Of a stretch of DNA of 64,000 nt, positions 22,653 to 35,222 are shown one piece after another (position 1 is the first letter of the stretch; each line of letters starts with the position of its first letter). The notes beneath the pieces are model-generated. The model was not told where the DNA came from. It worked only from the letters and a program-made list of their open reading frames with translations, and did no database searches. Where the stretch lies: positions 1,612,001 to 1,676,000 of the forward strand of contig JADQAV010000002.1 in the NCBI GenBank assembly GCA_019775845.1, read 5' to 3'. The position numbers and the translations under genes were made by a program. Source of the DNA: Myrmaecium sp. VS I D KN 1. Lineage: Eukaryota > Ascomycota > Dothideomycetes > Valsariales > Valsariaceae.

Positions 22653-23325
22653 TTCCCATTTCCTTCTTGCAACGGTCTCGTCTCCTTTTGCACCTCTACC
22701 TGCAGCTGTCTCACCCAGAATTTATCGTCTATCTTCTAGCTTTCTGCCTTCTCTTTCCTTTTTTTCTACTAATTCCCCTTCTCTCTCTCTTCCTATCTCG
22801 GAGAGCTGTCGTAGTGGTCGTATAGTACGTTCCTTTGAGAGAGGTACTGTACTCAGCTCTATGACGATAATCCTAATGGATGAGCAAGGTTCACATACAA
22901 AAACATATCAGTGAGGCCATTCATGCTACTTACCCGTATATATCTCGTTCAGGTACAATGGTTGCAATGCGAGTTCCACAGACGGACGATGTTGGATCGT
23001 TGCCGGAGCGATTATCGTAGTCCTTATCCTGCCCGCCAAGAGCAGATGAGGAAAGTAGTACGGTAACATATTTGACACTTACCCAACTAGTATATAATAT
23101 ACGGTCTGCCCCATGGCGCGCCCCTCCGCGGGCCATAATTAAATTGAAGAACAACGTTAGACGCGACGCGTTCCTCTCCGCTTTCTTCCCTTCCGCGGTC
23201 AAGCAGGAGCTACATTTTCTGTGACCACGACCCGGTATCATATCCAAGGGATTTCTCGCCCCTAGACTACGCTTTTCAAAGTATATACAACTCCACAAGA
23301 CGCCAGCTTCTCCTTCAAAGCGACA
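22653..23325. other. Divergent promoter region, HAUS3 / thymidylate synthase
   Basis: It lies between two start codons on opposite strands. A C/T-rich stretch occurs near 22730-22800. No gene is seen. Confidence 0.55.
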
Positions 23326-24345
23326 ATGGCCCCTGCCGCGGTCGAGCCTACGGTCACAGACCGGGTTCCCTCCGAGCAGCAACCAGTCCCGCAAACCCGC
23401 AGCAATCCACAACATGAAGAATACCAATATCTGGACTTGATCGCATCCATTCTTTCCACCGGCGAACACCGACCCGACCGTACAGGCACGGGAACATTCT
23501 CCCTCTTCGCCCCTCCACAAATGCGGTTCTCTCTTTCCAAGCGCTCCCCAGACGGATCATACACCCCGATCCTCCCTCTCCTTACTACAAAGCGTGTTTT
23601 TCTGCGCGCTGTCATTGCCGAATTGCTGTGGTTCATTGCGGGATCCACCTCGTCCAAACCCCTCTCCGCCGTTGGCATCAAGATCTGGGACGGCAACGGT
23701 TCCCGAGCATATCTTGACAGCGTCGGGCTCAGCCATCGCGAGGAAGGCGACCTTGGTCCGGTGTACGGGTTCCAGTGGCGGCATTTCGGCGCCGAGTACG
23801 TGGATGCCGATACGGATTACACAGGTCAAGGCGTCGACCAGCTGGCGGAGGTGATCCACAAGCTCAAGCATAACCCCTTCGATCGGCGCATCATCATGAG
23901 CGCTTGGAATCCTGCGGACCTAAAGAAAATGGCTCTTCCGCCATGTCACATGTTCGCGCAGTTTTACGTGAGCTACCCCGCGGACGCGGCGGTGCGGGCA
24001 GATGGGAGCAAGCAGGGCAGCTTGCACTGCCAGCTCTACCAGCGGTCCTGTGATATGGGTCTCGGCGTCCCGTTCAACATCGCTTCCTACGCGTTGCTGA
24101 CACACATGCTGGCGCACGTCTGCGACCTGGTCCCCGGCAGCTTCATACACACCATGGGCGATGCGCACGTCTATCTCGATCATGTAGATGCGTTGCGGAC
24201 GCAGATGCTCAGGGAACCAAAGGACTTCCCGGAACTCAGGATCAAGAGGGAGCCGGGAGGAAGCATCGACGGGTGGTCAGCAGAGGACTTCGAGGTGCTG
24301 GGATATGACCCGCATAAGGGGATCGCTATGAAGATGTCTGTGTAG
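23326..24345 (+). CDS. TYMS: Thymidylate synthase
   Basis: A single exon encodes 339 residues. The enzyme converts dUMP to dTMP using methylene-tetrahydrofolate. Visible signatures are [20 protein letters not shown] (folate/phosphate loop), [32 protein letters not shown], the catalytic Cys207 in [31 protein letters not shown], and the C-terminal GDAHVYLDH. The length is slightly above the human 313 because of an N-terminal extension rich in Pro and Gln. The ATG gives [12 protein letters not shown] and is the only start before the conserved YLDLI segment. No intron is needed. dTMP supply links it loosely to the HD-domain nucleotidase at 15 kb, though the two are far apart. Confidence 0.97.
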   Translation: MAPAAVEPTVTDRVPSEQQPVPQTRSNPQHEEYQYLDLIASILSTGEHRPDRTGTGTFSLFAPPQMRFSLSKRSPDGSYTPILPLLTTKRVFLRAVIAELLWFIAGSTSSKPLSAVGIKIWDGNGSRAYLDSVGLSHREEGDLGPVYGFQWRHFGAEYVDADTDYTGQGVDQLAEVIHKLKHNPFDRRIIMSAWNPADLKKMALPPCHMFAQFYVSYPADAAVRADGSKQGSLHCQLYQRSCDMGLGVPFNIASYALLTHMLAHVCDLVPGSFIHTMGDAHVYLDHVDALRTQMLREPKDFPELRIKREPGGSIDGWSAEDFEVLGYDPHKGIAMKMSV

Positions 24346-24736
24346 CGTGTTATGCTGGAGTGGAAGGGCGGTGCTTGATCCGATGTTAAAAATAACATAG
24401 GGTTTATGATGTATGGAACGGCGTTGGATAGCGGTGGAGTTGTATTTGGAACTTGTTTCATTTTACTTGGAGAGAACCCGGTACATGAGGTAGATACCTT
24501 TCGAATCGATGGGACATTGGCACGCATGCATGCTCACATAACTACTAGCTCCTTTGCGCCATGCGATGTTTTTTTGGCATTTTCTACCAAGGACTGATGC
24601 TCTGCACATTCCTAGTCCGCTGAAACCTCGATTCAGGGGTTCTTCCGTACCTATCTGATCGCCCAAGGCAGCAGACCAGTCGAACACATTGCTAGTAACT
24701 CCGTGAGGGGGCCGGTGGGAGCAATTCTTTTTTTTT
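24346..24736. other. Intergenic region between convergent genes
   Basis: This is the shared 3' flank of thymidylate synthase and ZNG1. No gene is seen. Confidence 0.6.
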
Positions 24737-26395
24737 CTACGAACACACAGCATCACGAAGGCTCTTGCTAAGTGATTCTTCATCTAAGCCCCGTCCAATG
24801 AGCACCACCTTCCCAACCTCAGCTCCCTTGCCGTCTTTCTCCTCCGTCACCCCGTCCGTCAGCTCAAAGACTTCCCGCACCCCCTGAAGAAACTTGACCC
24901 CTCCTCCCTTGAGAGGGATACGGCCCTTGGCCCGATGAACCTCGAAAGACCTCGACTCTCCCGCTTCTCCTGCCTCAGCGTCCATTCCGGGCAAATTGCT
25001 TTCCCAGAGCACACTCCTCAGCCAACTATCTAAACTCTCCAGTTGCGCTTGGTCAAGCAGGGGGAGCGCCATCGATATGGTGCTGATGCTCGGGTCCAGG
25101 TGACTGTGTCCTTTGCCACGGAACGTGGCGTCCACGTCCTGCACCTCAACGCGGTCGTATGCGTGCAGGTCCAGCACCAACCCCTCGAGCGCCGGCAGCT
25201 TGGCGTACGCCGTGTGGTGCAGCTTCGCGATGCTGTTGATGGATCGGATGCGGGAAACGACCGCGTCGAGTTCTTGGGGGGAAACCAGGTCGGTTTTGTT
25301 CAGGATGATGACGTCGGCATGGGAGAGCTGCAGGTGCGCCGTTGTCAGATGGGGGCCCAGGACTCGTCTACCGCCCTCCTCCCCTTCTTCAGGGTGATCG
25401 TGTGCTGCATCCGATGGGGCTTCATCCAAGGATTTCGCGATATTTGTGGCATCGACCACGGTGACGATGCCGTCCAGGTAGATACTGCTGCCGAGGCCCT
25501 CGTCAACCCAGAAGAGTGGAGCAATGTTACCGGGGTCAGCAAGACCTGTCGTCTCTAGTAGTATGTAGTCAAAGGCGCCGCGCCGGTCCATCAGCGATTC
25601 GATGGCGTTAACACCGGAGTCTCTGTTGGTACAGCATGGTTAGATATTCAAGGTAAAGATGAGATAGGCTTTCTTTTCGGCGGTCACAAAGGAGGGGAAA
25701 AGCCGCGTGGGGAGGGAAAGGAAATCGAAATGAGTCTGTTGGAAAATGACATACTTTACAGAGCAGCAGATGCAGCCATTGGCCAGCTCGAGCCATTCTT
25801 CCACTTGCTGGCCGTCCTTGTTGACGGTAAGTGACTTCTCAATGTCGGCAGCTGAAGGATTGAACAGTTAGAAGAGCAACGGCCTACCGGGGTCTATCTA
25901 CACGTAAACATACAGTCACCAAACTCTATTGGGAGTTAGCTGGCATGCTCGGTACAAAACGAGGTAAGTCCAGGTACATGCCGTTCAGTATCACCGCGAT
26001 CTTCTTGCCGTGGCGTTCGTTGAGGATATAGTTGAGTAGAGTGGTCTTCCCAGCACCGAGGTAGCCTGCAATGAGTCAGGAGGCTTGCCGAATGAGGTCC
26101 ACATATAGGGAGCGTAGCGGTTGTAAGAACGGAAAGAGAGGAAAGCAGACAAGGGAGCTGGGACACGCATCATGGACCACAGCAAAGATAATATGTTCTT
26201 TTTTCTTTCTTACTTCTTTGTCTCAAAGAGAAGGGAAATAACTGAGAATCGGTATACACAAAGTTACTTACCTGTGACTATGGTGATGGGCACCCTGTGA
26301 TGACTTGGATTCACCTCAGGCTGATCCTCTTCCACGGGGGCGCCGTCCTGACCAACCAGGAGGGGCGGCACTTCATCCTCGTCCTCGATGTTCAT
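24737..26395 (-). CDS. ZNG1: ZNG1-type zinc-regulated GTPase metallochaperone (CobW/COG0523)
   Basis: Five exons, 26395..26272, 26065..25982, 25925..25914, 25851..25755 and 25622..24737, give 400 residues. The G-domain has the P-loop [12 protein letters not shown], the EFGD motif, the metal-binding CxCC in [10 protein letters not shown], the ETTGLADPG switch and the NKTDLV guanine-specificity motif; a CobW C-terminal domain follows. An acidic N-terminal EDEVPPLL may be the segment by which ZNG1 contacts methionine aminopeptidase 1. The protein uses GTP to deliver zinc to that enzyme when zinc is scarce. Exon 3 is only 12 nt and encodes most of EFGD; the intron before it uses a GC donor (GCATGT). 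All junctions keep the frame. It diverges from MOB3 over 394 bp. Confidence 0.92.
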
Positions 26396-26789
26396 GGCCG
26401 GTGAATATATAGAGAGTGGGAGAGGCTGCCGGACTACGCAAGAAAGAACTATGGAGGAAGAAAAAGAAGAACCACCTTTTCGCTTTCCGAACAAATCTCT
26501 TTAATCGAGGCCGTATCCGTCCGCGGCACTCGGAGTACTGTTCTTTGGTATCCGTAGTGGTGACCAGCCGGTAGATCTTCGGTAGCCGCCCGCGCAAGCC
26601 CAACAATCGAGATGGCTGCACCACAACAGCACCGACAGGCAGGAAGCCGATGCCGCGTGCAGCTCCACGTCGACAGCAAAACATCCCCTCAGCCGCCATC
26701 GCAACCTCGACCGGCCTTTCACAGCCTCCTGCCCCGTCTCCGGCATATCCTCCCTCCATCCCTCCCTTGAAGGCCCGAAGCTGTCAAGC
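26396..26789. promoter_or_regulatory. Bidirectional promoter region, ZNG1 / MOB3
   Basis: The 394 bp between divergent start codons must hold both promoters. No specific operator is identified. Confidence 0.5.
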
Positions 26790-28558
26790 ATGGCCTCCGC
26801 CGCATCTCCCGCGACCTCTCCCCGCCTGCCGAGTCCTCCGCCCATGGCCGAGGACCAGATCGGGCCGCTCTCACCCAACCTCGCGACATCCTTTGAGGAG
26901 AAGGGCAAATCATCCGCCTTCAACCCGAAGCATGCAGCCGCTCGACGGATCCGGCCCGGTTCAAAGTTCGCGGACATTGCTGAAGGTCCTCCCTTGGTGG
27001 ATCTGGGCGAAGTAGAGCTTCCCGAGACTCGGCATGCTGGCATGCCCAACCTGCCAGCTCAGAATGACGGACTGACACTTGCCTTTCCTGATAGATCGAC
27101 TCCGCCTTTCAACTGACCGAACACCTTCAAGCCCTGCACAACCACTACACTCATCCTCCCGACTCGATCTCCACTCACCCGCTCGACCGGTCGACCTCCG
27201 TGCTCCTTGCACAGCCTCCGAACGGAGTCGATCGTGCTCTCTGGCTCTATGAGCTATGTCGCTTTTTGATCCAAAAGGTTAACTCCATCATAGTGGCCCT
27301 CTTCGCCGACGAGCCTCCGTGCAGCAGCGCCACATGCCCAGAGATGCGGGCTAGCGAATGGCAGTATCTCTGCGCCGTCCACGATCCACCGAAATCCTGT
27401 TGCGCCATAGATTATTGCTGTCACACCCTTGACTGGGCAGCCAACGTCCTCACCTCACCAAAACACTTCCCCTCTCGCCTTTCCCTCGGGACCGAGAGCA
27501 CCAACGTGCATCAGCAGGTCCGCCAGTTGACCAACGTTTTCCGAAGGGTCTACAGGATTTTTGCGCATGCTTGGTTTCAGCATAGGGACATGTTCTGGAA
27601 GGTCGAAGGGCGGACGGGGCTATATGTTTTCTTCAAGACAGTGTGCGACGTATACGCCTTGATCCCGGAGGATAACTACACCATCCCGCCGGAAGCGGAG
27701 GGAGAGGGTCTGAGTGGAGATGTTCTGGGTGTCACAGATGCTGGCACTGACGTGGGAGGGCAGAAGCCCGAGGATGGTCAGGAGCAACGACAAGGGTACA
27801 AAGGGCAGCCTACAATACTCCGAAAGGATCGGGAGCGAGAACGGGAACGGCATCCACATAACTCCGCACAGCCGGAGGAACGACAAATGACTAAACGACA
27901 TCGACAAACGGCTTCCAGAAGTGGCGGCGATTTGACACTGGGCGCTGGCGTTGCCACGGTTCCGGAAGAGAATGAGACCGAGAACGAGACCGAGGAGCGT
28001 GAGGGACGGGGAGCGCCACTGGAACGGATGGGAACAGTGCAACCGAGGTCGATTGAAGAGACGCAAGAGCATCTTGGGAGCTCGGAAGTGGAGGCGCGCA
28101 CGGAGGATGCGGAGAAGAAGGCGAGGAATTTAGGCGAGGGAGTGAACGTGGTGGCCACAGAGGTTCCTGAGGAAGAGCCAGTGCCTGGAGAGGATAGCGG
28201 AGCGGGTGAGGCCGCAGTCGTGGAACCTATCGTACCGGTACATGAAGAGCGGGGTTTGGACGCAGGGGAAGCGAGGGCAGAGGAGGATCGGGGACGAGAA
28301 GAGGAAGGCACGGCCGCTGATGGGGCCGTTTCAGGAGAGCAGAAGGAAGAGGAAAAGACCAAAGGCAAGGCTGCAGCCGAAGCTCAGGGCGAGGTCGAGA
28401 CCGCGGGAGGAAGTGTCGCAGAGAGCATGGGAGAAGAGGAGGCGGCTCAAGAACGCGCGGACGATGTAGAGACAGGCAAAGATGATGCCTCTGCTGCGCA
28501 TAAGGATGCGAACGAATCGGACTCGGCAGAGGCAGACAAGACGAGCGAACAAAGCTGA
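26790..28558 (+). CDS. MOB3: MOB3/phocein-family protein with long acidic C-terminal extension
   Basis: Two exons, 26790..27011 and 27095..28558, give 561 residues. After a Ser/Pro leader, residues about 60-285 form the Mob fold: GPPLVDLGEIDSAFQLTEHL, ALWLYELCRFLIQKVNSII, CPEMRASEWQYLC, and the metal-binding HAWFQH in RIFAHAWFQHRDMFW. The sequence resembles phocein/MOB3, the STRIPAK subunit required for hyphal fusion and sexual development in filamentous fungi. The remaining 275 residues are very rich in Glu, Ala, Gly and Lys with no fold visible; such tails are longer than in animal phocein (about 225 residues in total). The intron (GTAGAG donor, CTGAC branch) restores the frame. A second Met at 19 could be used instead. 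Confidence 0.85.
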
Positions 28559-28617
28559 GGATTGCGGAGTGCTTCCCAGGGCTGTACAGCATGTACCTTA
28601 TAGCAGGACGGAGTCTT

Positions 28618-28647
28618 GGGGGGGGGGGGGGGGGGGNNNNNNNNNNN
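28618..28647. other. Assembly gap (11 N) beside a G homopolymer
   Basis: A run of about 19 G is followed by 11 N, just after the MOB3 stop. This is a technical gap at a homopolymer. Confidence 0.95.
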
Positions 28648-29847
28648 GAAGAAGAAGGTGGCCGAGCGATTTCTCTATACCCTTTTTTCGCTTTTGATCG
28701 CGCGCATACATTTTTTCTGTATAAGTAGGTACCTAGAAAACCTCAAGCATGGGATGGAACGCAGTACATTTGCATTGAGATGCAGACGAGGTTGTCGCAA
28801 TCACATGCTACCATTCGAACTTGAAGACTGCCACTCTGTCCGTACGGTTCTCGCTGGTACGTGCAGAATGGCTGACGGCATTGGATGATTGTTGGGTTTA
28901 TCGGGCCCATCTGCTCGGAGTAGCTATCTGGTTTGCAAATCCGATTTGTGTACCTTTTTCCCCGGCTTATTTCACGTCCCGCGGCGCGGCCGCTTCAGCG
29001 GTGGGGATCCCCCCTAAGGTATTCCCCTATCGGGGGCTAAAAGAGCTCCATGGAGCTTCTTGGTTCTAAGCGAGCTGACATGCCCGACCGGGGAGGTATC
29101 CGTACGGACTCGAGTAAATACCTACCTTATCCGTATGTACTCACGGTGAGTTCAGGGACCGCCATTGAAGAAATCAATACCCGGCGGCAGACGCGGAGAA
29201 TGGGTAATTCGAGGTATATACAGACTGTACCTTATATACTACTTGTATATATGTACTTGCCTCACAGCTTGAGTACCGGTTGCCTCATCAACAGCCTGAT
29301 ATAGAAAACCATCGGAATCTTTGCACATCAATGAATCGTTATCTTGGTCAGTTTGATGTCCAAGCTACTACTAGTACCTCCGTATCAGCATGTATGTACA
29401 TCATATCAGTGGACATCGGGGATCGTGGGCCTCTCTGGTACTCCATACTCCATACCCGTTAAGGTGCTAGTATCTCCGAATCCCTCAGATTAGCATGTGT
29501 ACCAGGTACTAGTACTTCGTCGTCCCAGAGTTGGGAGAGTTTCAACCTGAGGCGTACTAACTACTAGTACCTACTGTACTACCACTGGCCCCTCCACCCC
29601 GGCCGTCATCCCCCCCCCCTATCTATCTCGCCTTATCGTTGCCTTCCTGCCTTCCTGCCTTCCTCCACCATTCCACCATCGCAATCCGCACGCGAACACG
29701 GAAGGACCAGGGGCGGGGGGCGATGGCTTCCGTTCGTTCCGCCACCTGTTCTGACATGCTTGGCCTGCCGCCGCCTGCCACCTGCCAACTTGCCCGATAT
29801 TGCCCATCACTTGCACCCCTTCCTGACCTCCAGTGCTCCAGTGCCAC

Positions 29848-29918
29848 TACTACTACTACCTTACCCTTACCTTGACCTTTACCTTTACCTTTACCATTAC
29901 CATTACCTTACCTTACAT
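29848..29918 (+). repeat. (TTTACC)/(ATTACC) pyrimidine-rich microsatellite
   Basis: Degenerate hexamers ACCTTT, ACCATT and ACCTTA recur about ten times. It does not match the telomeric CCCTAA unit. Confidence 0.7.
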
Positions 29919-30656
29919 ACCACCTACAGTACTACCTTGCTCACCGTACCTCTCTCAACCCTCACCACCGTCACCACCATCACAACCACCGCCGTTTCCA
30001 TCATCATCACTACCACTACGTTGCCGGTCCCGCGATCCCGCCCCCATCCTACCTTCTCACCACTCCAGTAGTCAGTATCCAGCATCGCGCAACACGCACT
30101 CCTCAAGGTTCCGGGTCTCTTCAACCACCCGACGGCCTGTTCTGCCTTCTCCTCCTCTTCTTCATTCAACCAACCCTCGCTGGATTGGCTTTCCACCTCT
30201 GTCGCTCGCCCTCCGGAAACCGCGGGTCCGAGTACTCACCCGGTGCCGGCGAAGCGCTCTGTCCCCCGCCGCTGGGCAGATACACCTTGCCTGGAAGAAC
30301 CGCGAGACCAGCACCCCACCGAGGTTCGCCGCTTGGTCTGCTCTTCCTCAATCGACGCGCCGCGGACCATTCCGCTTCTCCAAGTTGCTGTGATATACCC
30401 GTAGCATCCTCTTCCGCACGCGATTGCCTGTCTGGTCCCCCAAGCCTTGCGCCTATCGTCTGCACGTGCCATGTTGGATTTATAGCCTTGGGATGCTCAT
30501 CTTCCCCGGCCGATTCGCATCCCTGGAAATCTTGTACTTGCGGCCAGCGTTGTTTCGCTCCTCTGTTGCGAGAAGCTCAGGCGGGGACGTGAGCCTTTGC
30601 CCTAGAGACCGAGTCGAATCCCTTCACATCGGCCTGCGATCATATATGATCCGGCG

Positions 30657-33600
30657 ATGACGACGCAGGTACTAGCCATACAACCAGTGCACCCTCCAGA
30701 TTTCGGATCAGTTCTCCGGGAGATTAGACCGTCCATTGACCACATGGAAAGCGGAACAGCGGGTCAGCCGCCAACCCCGGCCTCTCCATTGAAGGAAGAG
30801 GAGCGAGGACGGCGACGCACGCGCGATGATGAGAATGGCGACATGGACGTAGACCAAGCCGATGGAGATGGCAGCGACCCCCCGGGCTCTTCTAGGAAGC
30901 GAAGGCGAAGTCGCAAAGGCTTGGACAAAAAGTTCGAATGTCCTCACGAAGGCTGCGGAAAGAGCTACTCGCGAGCCGAACATCTGTACAGACATCAATT
31001 GAACCGTAGGTACCCCAGAATATCATTCTTGTCCGCCGTCGTCATAGTACTTCTTCGATGTAGGCCGGACCTGGTAGTCAGGCTGAGATGACCCGCGCCG
31101 CGCTGTCACGATGCCCTAGATGCGCCTGCATCGCCACGTCTTCACCCACTTTCGTTCGCGGAGAAAGGCAGAGGAAGCTGACGACTTGCACATAGACAAT
31201 CCGAAGCAGATATATCATTGTGATTTCGAGGGATGCCATCGCTCATTCGTCCGGCAAGACTTGTGCGTCAGGCACAAAGAGAGGCATACCGCTCGAGGGT
31301 CCCAATTACTTCGCAAGGATACGTTCATGCACAACATGAATCCGATTGTCACCGCTGCTGTCGGCTCCGGGACGGGACCAAACCCGGTCGGCGGTCCTCA
31401 TCAGCGGGAGGATACATATATGCCCCAGTCACCTGGTGCTGCGGCGGCCCCTGATATAACGCGGGTGGGGCCTTCTCCTACAAACCAGTCATTCACTTCT
31501 CCTACTCCTGAACAAACGGTGAGAGGTCCGGCGGCGAGGAATGGGAGCATCGATGGTTACCGCACCGATCTTTCAAAGCCTTATACAGCCACACAATCTG
31601 GCTATGGTAGCCTTCAGAGGCACTCTAGCTTTGGATCCGTGAGTAGTAACCGTCCACAAAGCATCTCTTCTTACCAAGCCAATGATGGCCACCGACTTTC
31701 AATGCAATCGCAGGCTTCGAATGTCTCGTATTCGGCGAACCCTCCATATGTACCTACTTCACCCCAGACCCAGCGATTCGGTTCGTCTGCCGGATTAAAT
31801 TCCCAATACACTCGCAATTCTCCAGCCCCTTACCAGCATCCACGGCAACAGCAACAACAACAACCGCGGCCGCACTCAAACTCAATCTCGACCTACACTA
31901 CGCTTCCAACACCTGGATTTTCCAACATGGCTCAGGGTCAGCAGTCTTCAAGGGACCATGATATGAATCATTCCGGTACGTCAGGCCCGACGGCAATACG
32001 CGGCGCCGAAGGTGTCTCCCCGACCACCGTTGGCGATACCACTATGCTTGAAAATATCACCCCTTCATACGCCATGCCGGTATTTGGCGGCGAAGGATAC
32101 AGTCGCTCACCGTTCGCCATGGCAGATGACTTTGCGGCTTGGCTTTTCAACGACTCTAATCTGGGGGCTGGCACGTCGCCCATGGGCTATCAGGGTGGCG
32201 CCGGGGGTATGCCTGGCATGCTGGGATCTTCAGCAGTAGGATTGCAGGCACCTTACTTCAACTATGACCCTGTAGTGAGCGGTTACATGGCGCAACCCGT
32301 ACCCCCACAACATCCAATGGCCGTCAAAAGCATCCTAGATCCTAGCCTGCCCGAATCGGCCCTGTCGGAGGAAAAGCGACAGCGCCTTCTCGAACTCATC
32401 AACTGCCGGTTTAACGAAAAGGAGAACGAACCAGAGAAGAAGCAAAAAGAGGAGCTTCTACAAGGCATCGAAGCCGGTGACGAACGGCATGTGCTCAGTT
32501 TGCGAATGATGCAGACATATATCGGTACGCCCCCTTCTTTCCCCCTGCCACTTCTACGCTAAAAACTTGATCCATATTCTAGGCTCGTATTGGGCGCGTT
32601 TCCATCCACAGTTGCCAATACTCCATAGACCTACTTTCAGCGCGGACTCCTGCCCTGATCTGCTCCTCATCGCCATCATTGCTCTCGGTGCATCGTGCTT
32701 GGAAAGCAACCACGGCTATGAGGTAACGTCGGCAGCATCTAGGCTTGGGAATTTTCTTGTGTGGCACCTTCGTTGGGAGATCTTCATGCATGCCGACTTC
32801 CGTCCGCCGGCGAAGCTTTGGGTCTTCCAAGCTCTGCTCCTTCTCGAGGTGTTTGAAAAGATGTATTCGACCCGCCCGCTTCATGAGCGTGCACACATCC
32901 ATCACGCCACAACTCTGACCCTCATGCGGCGCGGCTCTTCTCTCATCGGCCGTTCTACCATGGATTCTCCGCCTTCGGGCCACAAGGATGCCAATGGCAA
33001 GCTTGTTGGCCGAGCATCAATAAGCCACACGCCCGACGAGTGGTGGAATCACTGGATCACCAACGAGGCGACTCGTCGCGTTGCTTTTGCTGCATTCATC
33101 ATGGACTCCATCCATGCGACCATGTTCGGGCATTCGGCCGTCATGGTGGCTCACGAGATGCGCCTTCCTCTTCCATGTGATGAGACATTATGGAGCGCGA
33201 CATCATCTGCGGAGGTAGCACGGTTGGAGCAGGCCATCCACTCCAGCGGTGTCAAACCCACCACGTTCCTTGAGGGATTGAAGAAAACCCTCAACGGTCA
33301 AAGTGTCCGTACAAATTCCTTCGGACGTACCGTGCTCATGGCTGGACTGCTAAGTGTTAGCTGGCATATGAACCAGCGGGATTTGCAGGTCAGTAGCTTG
33401 GGTGTCACACAAGCTCTCGGAGGCAGAGACAAGTGGAGAGGCAGTCTCACCCGGGCTTTCGATTTCTGGAAGAGGGATTTTGATGAAAACACTACACATG
33501 ACGGCGTGGGAGGTTTAGGTACGACGGGCAAGCGGGACAGCGTGGTGGAGAGGGAGAACGTGTTTGAGGGGCGAACCGTGCTACATCATTTGGCACATAT

Positions 33601-34331
33601 GGCTATGCACGTAAGTTCTGAGCCCCTTCTACATATTTTGTCGTGTGAAATCTTGGGCGAGAAGAACAAAGGGGCTAACTATTCTTTGCTAGGTTGACAT
33701 CGTCGACTGTCAGATCTATGCTGGCGCCACCCGACTTCTTGGCCGTTCGATCACCCCGCAGGATTACAACGGCGCGACGAGACGGATGAAAGAATCGTGG
33801 GCTCCGACCGCTCGCGCGAGAGATGCCACTTTTTACGCCCTTCGCTTCCTCTCTCAGGTCTTGATCCCGGAAGATCACGGGTTGCCTCCACCCACGGGTC
33901 CGGGTGCGGGAAGCACACGTGCTGCTGCGGGGGGTTTAAACAGCAACGACCTCCATCCGGACTTCACCTACTCGGCCCGCGATGACTTCTTGCTCAACCG
34001 TCCCTGGGTCCTCTATTTCGCCACGTTGATCGTGTGGAGCTACGGGTTCGCTTTGGACGGCCCGCTCCATCCCCGGTACTCCCTTCACAGCCGGGAGGAC
34101 ATGGTCAAGGATATGCAAGGCTTCCTCCGCCGCGTTGGTGGGATCAAGAACCCGGACGAGCTCCGGGCCGTCGACAACCGGAACGCCTGCCTGGGCCTCC
34201 TCCTCCTCGTCCGCGAGTCCTTCGAGCGGGCCCGGTGGGAGCTCCTGGCCGAAGGCCGGGAGCTGATCGGCAACTGCATCGCCATGCTCGTGGGCGAAGA
34301 GATCCCCCGGGATCGCGGCGGACGAATCTGA
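30657..34331 (+). CDS. C2H2 zinc-finger transcription factor with fungal_trans domain
   Basis: Four exons, 30657..31005, 31196..32524, 32583..33610 and 33693..34331, give 1,114 residues. Two C2H2 fingers lie near residues 97-150: CPHEGCGKSYSRAEHLYRHQ and CDFEGCHRSFVRQDLCVRHK. A Ser/Gln/Pro-rich linker with a short poly-Gln run follows (about 160-520). From about 560 is the fungal-specific transcription-factor domain (YWARFHPQLPILHRPTF, LLIAIIALGASCLE, LWVFQALLLLEVFEKMYS, RRVAFAAFIMDSIHATMFGH). Nuclear regulators with this pairing occur across Pezizomycotina; I cannot name the orthologue or its targets. Intron 1 (190 nt) splits the codon of the last zinc-ligand His of finger 1. The ATG follows an unusually long upstream region with no competing start. 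Confidence 0.88.
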
Positions 34332-35222
34332 TTGAGGATGCATGTGTGTACGCATGCATGGCTGGGTTGGGGAGGGAACCACCCACGTGGCGCTAAAAGG
34401 AGGAATGGAGACCGGGGTCCGTATGAGATTTGGATATCGAGGATCGGGCAGGCTCTTGCATATTACCAGGGTTGTCGGGTTTGTTGATTTTTTCTCGTTT
34501 TTTTAAGTTTTTTATCTGTTTTTTCCCTTTTGGGGAAGGACGTTATGGATGTACATGTTCACGGCCGTTACTTGTTTGGGAGAACTTCCACATTCGAGCG
34601 ACTTTTGATATTTATTTATTCATATGCAAGCATGTTATATTTTTCTATGCCTTCTTTTCTTTCAGGGAATCTTTCACGCAAGCTTTTTTAACCATTTTTT
34701 ATCTCTCGTGTTCAGATCAGGATGTTTCATGCACCTACTTCTATTTTCTTTCAAAAAATTCGTTTTAACGTGCAGGGGTTGGGCAGATCACGGGGTAACG
34801 TCCGAAGAAAATCACAGTATTTCTTATTTCTTTTATTCTTCATACTCCTTAGCCGTCCGGTAGGAGGGGAGTGAGAGGGCTGCTGCACTCGCTACTTGCT
34901 ACACACAGTAGTTCTCTCCCTCTCTCTCTCTTCCGAATCCTTTCAAGCCTATCTAGGACTAATTACAGGCCGAACTCTCGTTTGTATGTATGTAAGTCTT
35001 GTAGGTCGGATCCTGCAAGGTCGGAATGTCTCACCGCTCACCGTTCCGGCGTCATTGCCATCAGTACGAGAGGGACCGCCGCGAGGAATAAGTACGGATC
35101 GTCGGAGGAAGGACGGCACTCTCGTCCCTAATGAGAAGACATTCGCCGCGAACGTCCCACATCCAGCGGGTTCCGGCGCGCAAATACCAGATCGCGGCTG
35201 AGAGGCAGGACACCCACGCCTT
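34332..35222. other. Intergenic region between convergent genes, T-rich
   Basis: It holds the 3' flanks of the C2H2 regulator and the unrecognised 1,178-residue gene. 34480-34760 is strongly T-rich. No gene is seen. Confidence 0.6.

Larger units (their letters stand above)
28559..30656. other. Long upstream region of the C2H2 regulator
   Basis: This 2.1 kb region contains the MOB3 3' flank, an assembly gap, TACC/GTACC words (29100-29600) and a pyrimidine-rich stretch. ORFs over 29830-30600 are Pro/Ser/Tyr-biased products of C/T-rich DNA and look non-coding. A long 5' leader for the regulator is likely. Confidence 0.5.

Noticed and set aside
29833-30393. 186-residue ORF rich in Tyr, Thr, Pro and Ser
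   Set aside because: It is produced by pyrimidine-rich repeats; composition and lack of homologous features argue against coding.
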